Source of the DNA: a virus
Strand: one strand, 5' to 3'
Virus record (IMG/VR): IMGVR_UViG_3300025112_000193
Location: 1-23,826 of that record
DNA: 23,826 nucleotides
Part shown: positions 23,360 to 23,826 of the stretch, in pieces
How positions within the stretch are numbered: position 1 is the first letter of the stretch
How the letters are laid out: each line of letters starts with the position of its first letter
The notes under the pieces: generated by a model
Told to the model about the DNA's origin: nothing
Databases searched by the model: none
What the model saw: only the letters and a program-made list of their open reading frames with translations
Made by a program: the position numbers and the translations under genes

Positions 23360-23826
23360 ATGAAGACGATTATCGGATTGGGGAAGGCGGGCGTTGGCAT
23401 CGCTGACCAGTTTTCAAAATATCCTCAATACAATATATTTAAAATCAAGGTTGGCCCCCGCAAGGAGAGATCAAAGACAGTATTTAGCATACCCAAGAAA
23501 CAAACGCCAGAAAGTTATGAGAAAAACTGTCCATCTTTAAAGACCTTTTTGAAAGATGTAAACGGGGATGTGGTATTTGTTGTAGATGGTTCAGGATATG
23601 TTTCTGCCGCTTCGTTGAGAATTATGCAGCAGCTTAAAGATTGCCAGATTACCGTATTGTATATCAAGCCGGATATCCAATTTTTATCAGATACTTGTCG
23701 CCTGAATGAGAGAGCAGTGAGGGGTGTACTACAGGAATACGCGAGGTCGGCGGTTTTCAAAAGAATATATCTGGTTGACGTGCCGCTTGTCGCAGCAACG
23801 CTGGGAGATGTGCCAATTAAACTTTT
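23360..23826 (+). CDS. Putative diverged tubulin/FtsZ-fold protein (3' end missing)
   Basis: The frame from ATG 23360 (one base after the previous stop) stays open to the window end, at least 155 residues. It begins 'MKTIIGLGKAGVGIADQF', like the first strand and Gly loop of FtsZ. Residues ~70-108, 'DVVFVVDGSGYVSAASLRIM' then 'QITVLYIKPDIQF', can be laid along FtsZ 'VFVxAGMGGGTGTGAAPVIAEI...TVGVVTRPFxFEG', and ~111-145 'TCRLNERAVRGVLQEYARS...YLVDVPLV' fits the next FtsZ helix and strand. The signature GGGTGTG is replaced by DGSGYVS, so GTP binding may be altered or lost. A Rossmann-type nucleotide-binding protein is the main alternative. The C-terminal half is outside the window. Confidence 0.5.
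   Translation, partial: MKTIIGLGKAGVGIADQFSKYPQYNIFKIKVGPRKERSKTVFSIPKKQTPESYEKNCPSLKTFLKDVNGDVVFVVDGSGYVSAASLRIMQQLKDCQITVLYIKPDIQFLSDTCRLNERAVRGVLQEYARSAVFKRIYLVDVPLVAATLGDVPIKL

Noticed and set aside
1-23826. tRNA genes, CRISPR arrays, insertion sequences, integrase or attachment sites
   Set aside because: Looked for on both strands; there is no cloverleaf-like CCA-ended stretch, spaced repeat array or transposase motif, and the gaps are too short to hide them.

Overview
The window is a stretch of the virion-structure region of a contractile-tailed phage (myovirus) that belongs to the wider T4 superfamily but is far from T4 itself. All 16 genes I accept lie on the + strand, packed almost end to end. 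The evidence is a run of recognisable T4-type proteins: prohead core (gp22-like), major capsid (gp23-like), three neck or tail-terminator proteins (gp13/14/15-like by position and weak motifs), tail sheath (gp18-like), tail tube (gp19-like), gp26-family baseplate/hub assembly protein, tape measure, a tube-initiator-like protein, gp53-like LysM wedge protein and a large hub-like protein. The S74 fibre and the companion small protein resemble proteins I associate with marine T4-like phages. The host cannot be read from the sequence. There are no tRNA genes, integrase, insertion sequences or CRISPR arrays.

Layout. 1-2522: C-terminal part of a long fibre with identical 177-bp tandem repeats and an S74 self-cleaving chaperone domain, then a small putative structural protein. 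2545-5369: capsid unit (late-type motif, gp22-like, gp23-like, strong terminator). 5406-8044: three neck/connector genes. 8069-11063: tail sheath with its own upstream motif and a downstream hairpin. 11061-11674: tail tube. 11756-12938: gp26-family gene that probably frameshifts at a T7 run into a second reading frame, then a terminator. 12950-16974: small conserved protein and tape measure. 17016-21869: tube initiator-like, gp53-like, hub-like and one unassigned gene. 21869-23826: a tightly coupled set of three non-structural genes: a very small family A DNA polymerase, a MazG-like nucleotide pyrophosphohydrolase, and the start of what looks like a diverged tubulin/FtsZ-fold protein.

How it works together. 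The first 21 kb supplies the head core and shell, the neck, the contractile sheath and tube, and baseplate parts. The octamer ACTATTTA stands 42-45 nt before the start codons of four genes (gp22-like, sheath, tube, and the gene before the tape measure), each with a strong ribosome site after it; I read this as the phage's late promoter. Two or three intrinsic terminators separate these units. The most interesting points are the unreported-looking promoter motif, the +1 (or -2) frameshift before the tape measure, and the polymerase/MazG/tubulin-like trio joined to the structural genes by overlapping start and stop codons.
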